Of a stretch of 16,127 nt of DNA, positions 14,303 through 16,127 are shown piece by piece. The notes beneath the pieces were generated by a model, which worked only from the letters and a program-made list of their open reading frames with translations, had not been told where the DNA came from and did not search any database. The stretch's first letter is position 1. Each line of letters opens with the position of its first letter. Made by a program: the position numbers and the translations under genes. The stretch covers positions 1-16,127 of the forward strand of contig JBJXGF010000273.1 in assembly GCA_046153015.1 (NCBI GenBank), given 5' to 3'. Source of the DNA: JBJXGF01 sp046153015 (GTDB lineage: Bacteria; Actinomycetota; Acidimicrobiia; Acidimicrobiales; CAIXPF01).

Positions 14303-15934
14303 ATGGCGGATATGAGCGGCGGAGAGCGGGCAGCACGCCCGAGCGGCGGAGAGCGGACAGCACGCCCGAGCGGCGGAGAGCGGATAGGACGGTCCTCGTG
14401 GCGCTGGGCCCGGTCGGGCCGTGGCCGGTCGGTCGTGGTCACGCTCGCCGCGTTCGGGCTGGCGGCGCTCGGCTGCCGCGGGGGCAGCGAGGCCGGCCCC
14501 GAGCCGGCGCCGCGGCCCACCGGCCCGCCCACGACCTCGACGCAGGCCACCCCGGCGCCGACCGTGCCGACCCCGGTCACGCCGGCGCCGGCGGGGGCGG
14601 TGCCGGTCTCGCCCGACGAGGTGCTGGCGGAGGTCGTGAGCCGCCACCCGGCCGGCGCCACCTTCCTGCTCCGCGCCGGCGTCCACCGCCTCGCCTCGGT
14701 CGAGCCGCGCGACAACGACGCGTTCGTGGGTGAGGAAGGCGCGGTGCTGAGCGGCGCTCGGGTCGTCACCGGCTTTCGGCGCTCGAACGCCATCTGGGTG
14801 GCCGACGGGCTGGTCGAGCGGAGCCAGCCCCACGGCGAGTGCGCCACCAAGAGCTCGCGCTGCTCCTACAACGAGGACGTCTACCTCGACGGCGAGCTGC
14901 TCACCGCGGTGTCCGCGCGGACGGCGGTGCGCAAGGGGGCGAAGACCGCGTTCATCGACTACACCGCGAAGCGGCTCTACCTCGGGATCGATCCGACCGG
15001 GCGGGTGGTGGAGGTGGCGAGCGCCCCGTTCGCCTTCGCCGGGGACGCCCGGGGCGTGTCGGTGCGGGGCCTCGCCGTGGAGCGCTACGCCACGCCCGCG
15101 CAGGCGGGGGCCATCGAGGTGGGCGAGAACGGCGGGGAGTGGCGGATCGAGGACTGCGTGGTGCGCCAGAACCACGGCGGCGGCGTGGTGCTGCGCAACG
15201 GCTCGTCCCTGCGGCGCTGCCAGGTGCTCGACAACGGCCAGATCGGCGTGAAGGCGCAGGGCGCCGGCAACGTGGTGGAGGGAAACGAGATCGCCCGCAA
15301 CAACACCGCCGGCTTCGACGCCGGCTGGGAGGCCGGCGGGACCAAGTTCGCCCGTACGGTCGACCTCGTGGTGCGGGGCAACGACGTGCACAGCAACGTG
15401 GGGACCGGCCTCTGGACCGACATCGACAACGTGCGGACCCTCTACGAGGACAACCACGTGCACGACAACGCGGGCATGGGCATCTTCCACGAGATCTCCT
15501 ACGACGCGGTCATCCGCAACAACCGCATTGAGCGCAACGGCGCCGACAACGCCGGCTGGGTGTGGGGCGCCGGGATCCAGATCGCCAGCTCGGCCGGCGT
15601 CGAGGTGATCGGCAACGAGCTGCGGGGCAACCACAACGGGATCGTGGGCACCGAGCAGCGGCGCGGGCAGGGCGAGCTCGGCCCGTGGACCCTGCGGGAC
15701 CTGGTGGTGCGGGACAACGTGATCGTCGACAGCGGCACGAGCGGGGTCGCCCAGGACATCGGCGACCGCGGCGTGTACAGCCGGGGGATCGCCTTTTCGG
15801 CCAACCGCTACGAGGGCCGCGTGAGCTTCACGTGGCTCGACCAGAAGCTCGACTGGTCGGGTTGGATCAAGCACGGCCTCGACGCCGAGGGGCGCTTCCT
15901 CCTGGCGCCGTCCACCACCCCGACCACTCGATGA
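14303..15934 (+). CDS. probable lipoprotein with right-handed parallel beta-helix
   Basis: This 543-residue protein is probably exported and lipid-anchored. The N-terminus has a 9-residue repeat SGGER(A/T)ARP in two and a partial third copy (5-28), an Arg-rich stretch, a hydrophobic segment VVVTLAAFGLAALGC (44-58) with C58 as a loose lipobox cysteine, and a Pro/Thr-rich linker (64-100). Residues 245-500 show short repeating rungs such as VVRGNDVHSNVGTGLW, YEDNHVHDNAGMGIF and IRNNRIERNGADNAG, typical of pectate-lyase-like beta-helices that bind, cleave or epimerise polysaccharides. Conserved-looking acidic and His residues occur in WTDIDN (371-376) and FHEISYDAVIRNN (395-407). GGGAGG lies 2 bases before ATG 14303 and 11 before ATG 14312 (codon 4), so codon 4 may be the true start. 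It is transcribed alone and divergently from the ligase. Enzyme activity is inferred, not shown. Confidence 0.82.
   Translation: MADMSGGERAARPSGGERTARPSGGERIGRSSWRWARSGRGRSVVVTLAAFGLAALGCRGGSEAGPEPAPRPTGPPTTSTQATPAPTVPTPVTPAPAGAVPVSPDEVLAEVVSRHPAGATFLLRAGVHRLASVEPRDNDAFVGEEGAVLSGARVVTGFRRSNAIWVADGLVERSQPHGECATKSSRCSYNEDVYLDGELLTAVSARTAVRKGAKTAFIDYTAKRLYLGIDPTGRVVEVASAPFAFAGDARGVSVRGLAVERYATPAQAGAIEVGENGGEWRIEDCVVRQNHGGGVVLRNGSSLRRCQVLDNGQIGVKAQGAGNVVEGNEIARNNTAGFDAGWEAGGTKFARTVDLVVRGNDVHSNVGTGLWTDIDNVRTLYEDNHVHDNAGMGIFHEISYDAVIRNNRIERNGADNAGWVWGAGIQIASSAGVEVIGNELRGNHNGIVGTEQRRGQGELGPWTLRDLVVRDNVIVDSGTSGVAQDIGDRGVYSRGIAFSANRYEGRVSFTWLDQKLDWSGWIKHGLDAEGRFLLAPSTTPTTR
14315..14388 (+). repeat. 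27-bp in-frame tandem repeat at the 5' end of the beta-helix gene
   Basis: Units begin at 14315, 14342 and 14369. The first two are near-identical over 27 bp, and the third matches for about 17-20 bp before diverging. Each encodes SGGER followed by (A/T)ARP or a variant. Because 27 is a multiple of three, copy number could change without breaking the frame. The repeat lies before the signal sequence. Confidence 0.85.
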
Positions 15935-15940
15935 CCAATT

Positions 15941-15969
15941 CCCCCAAATTGATGACATTTGTTTGGGGG
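15941..15969 (+). terminator. hairpin after the beta-helix gene (terminator or regulatory site)
   Basis: CCCCCAAA (15941-15948) pairs perfectly with TTTGGGGG (15962-15969) around a 13-base loop, starting 7 bp after the stop codon. It sits in an AT-enriched island that contrasts with the flanking DNA. No T-tract follows, so it is not a textbook intrinsic terminator. TTGATG (15949) and TATGGC (15971) are spaced 16 bp apart and could be a weak promoter for whatever lies downstream. Confidence 0.45.
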
Positions 15970-16038
15970 CTATGGCCGGCGCACGACCGCGCGCCAGCCG
16001 CCGCCCGCGCGGGCGCCCTCAACCCCGATAAGGGAACG

Positions 16039-16127
16039 GTGATCTCACCGATGCGCCTGGCGGCGAGCGACCGGCGGCGCCCGCCGCCGCGCCCGGCGGC
16101 GACCCGCGGCGCGCGCCCGCTCGCGGC
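16039..16127 (+). CDS. possible 5' end of another gene, truncated by the window
   Basis: A frame opens at GTG 16039 (or in-frame ATG 16051) and stays open to the window end, about 29 codons. It begins MISPMRLAASDRRRPPP and is Arg/Pro-rich. AAGGGA (16030-16035) sits three bases before the GTG and could be its ribosome binding site. The start overlaps the dyad CGGTGA/TCACCG (16037-16050). The product cannot be recognised from this length, and open frames are common in DNA this GC-rich. Confidence 0.3.
   Translation, partial: MISPMRLAASDRRRPPPRPAATRGARPLA

Noticed and set aside
14195..15958. Minus-strand open frame opposite the beta-helix gene
   Set aside because: It is Val/His/Ala-rich low complexity, while the plus strand encodes regular beta-helix rungs.

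Overview
This is a very GC-rich window in which the true genes have strongly G/C-biased third codon positions, several GTG starts and short stop/start overlaps. That points to a high-GC actinobacterium. An Acidimicrobiia-like lineage is my best guess, from the style of the proteins only; there is no rRNA or other marker gene to test it. Most of the window is an extracellular polysaccharide (EPS/O-antigen-like) biosynthesis and export locus.

Layout. (1) 54-1061 (+): a DenD-type extended short-chain dehydrogenase, probably a metabolic neighbour rather than part of the polysaccharide pathway. (2) 1205-8310 (+): four co-directional genes. These are a Wzz/BY-kinase-like chain-length regulator, two GT4 glycosyltransferases joined by 4-bp stop/start overlaps, and, after 76 bp, a 688-residue protein of unknown function with two probable jelly-roll domains. 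(3) 8333-9343 (-): a GT2 glycosyltransferase convergent with that operon. (4) 9344-9711: a divergent intergenic region with short imperfect repeats and an inverted repeat. (5) 9712-11109 (+): a Wzx-like flippase. (6) 11099-13992 (-): a second, paralogous flippase translationally coupled to an O-antigen ligase/polymerase (Wzy/WaaL-type). The two flippase genes are tail to tail and overlap by 11 bp. (7) 13993-14302: a divergent intergenic region rich in dyads. (8) 14303-15934 (+): a probable lipoprotein with a right-handed parallel beta-helix. (9) 15935-16127: a relatively AT-rich hairpin, then a possible start of another gene that runs off the window.

Working model (inference): cytoplasmic GT4 and GT2 enzymes build a lipid-linked repeat unit, a flippase moves it across the membrane, and the Wzy-type protein polymerises or ligates it. 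The Wzz-like protein controls chain length and export, and the beta-helix lipoprotein binds or trims the polymer outside. No initiating phosphoglycosyltransferase is visible, so it must lie outside the window.

The most unusual items are a beta-repeat insert of about 215 residues that splits the Wzz domain of the co-polymerase, a BY-kinase domain that lacks several kinase hallmarks, a signal-less jelly-roll protein encoded with glycosyltransferases, and the duplicated flippases facing each other. I found no tRNA, rRNA, CRISPR array or insertion sequence.
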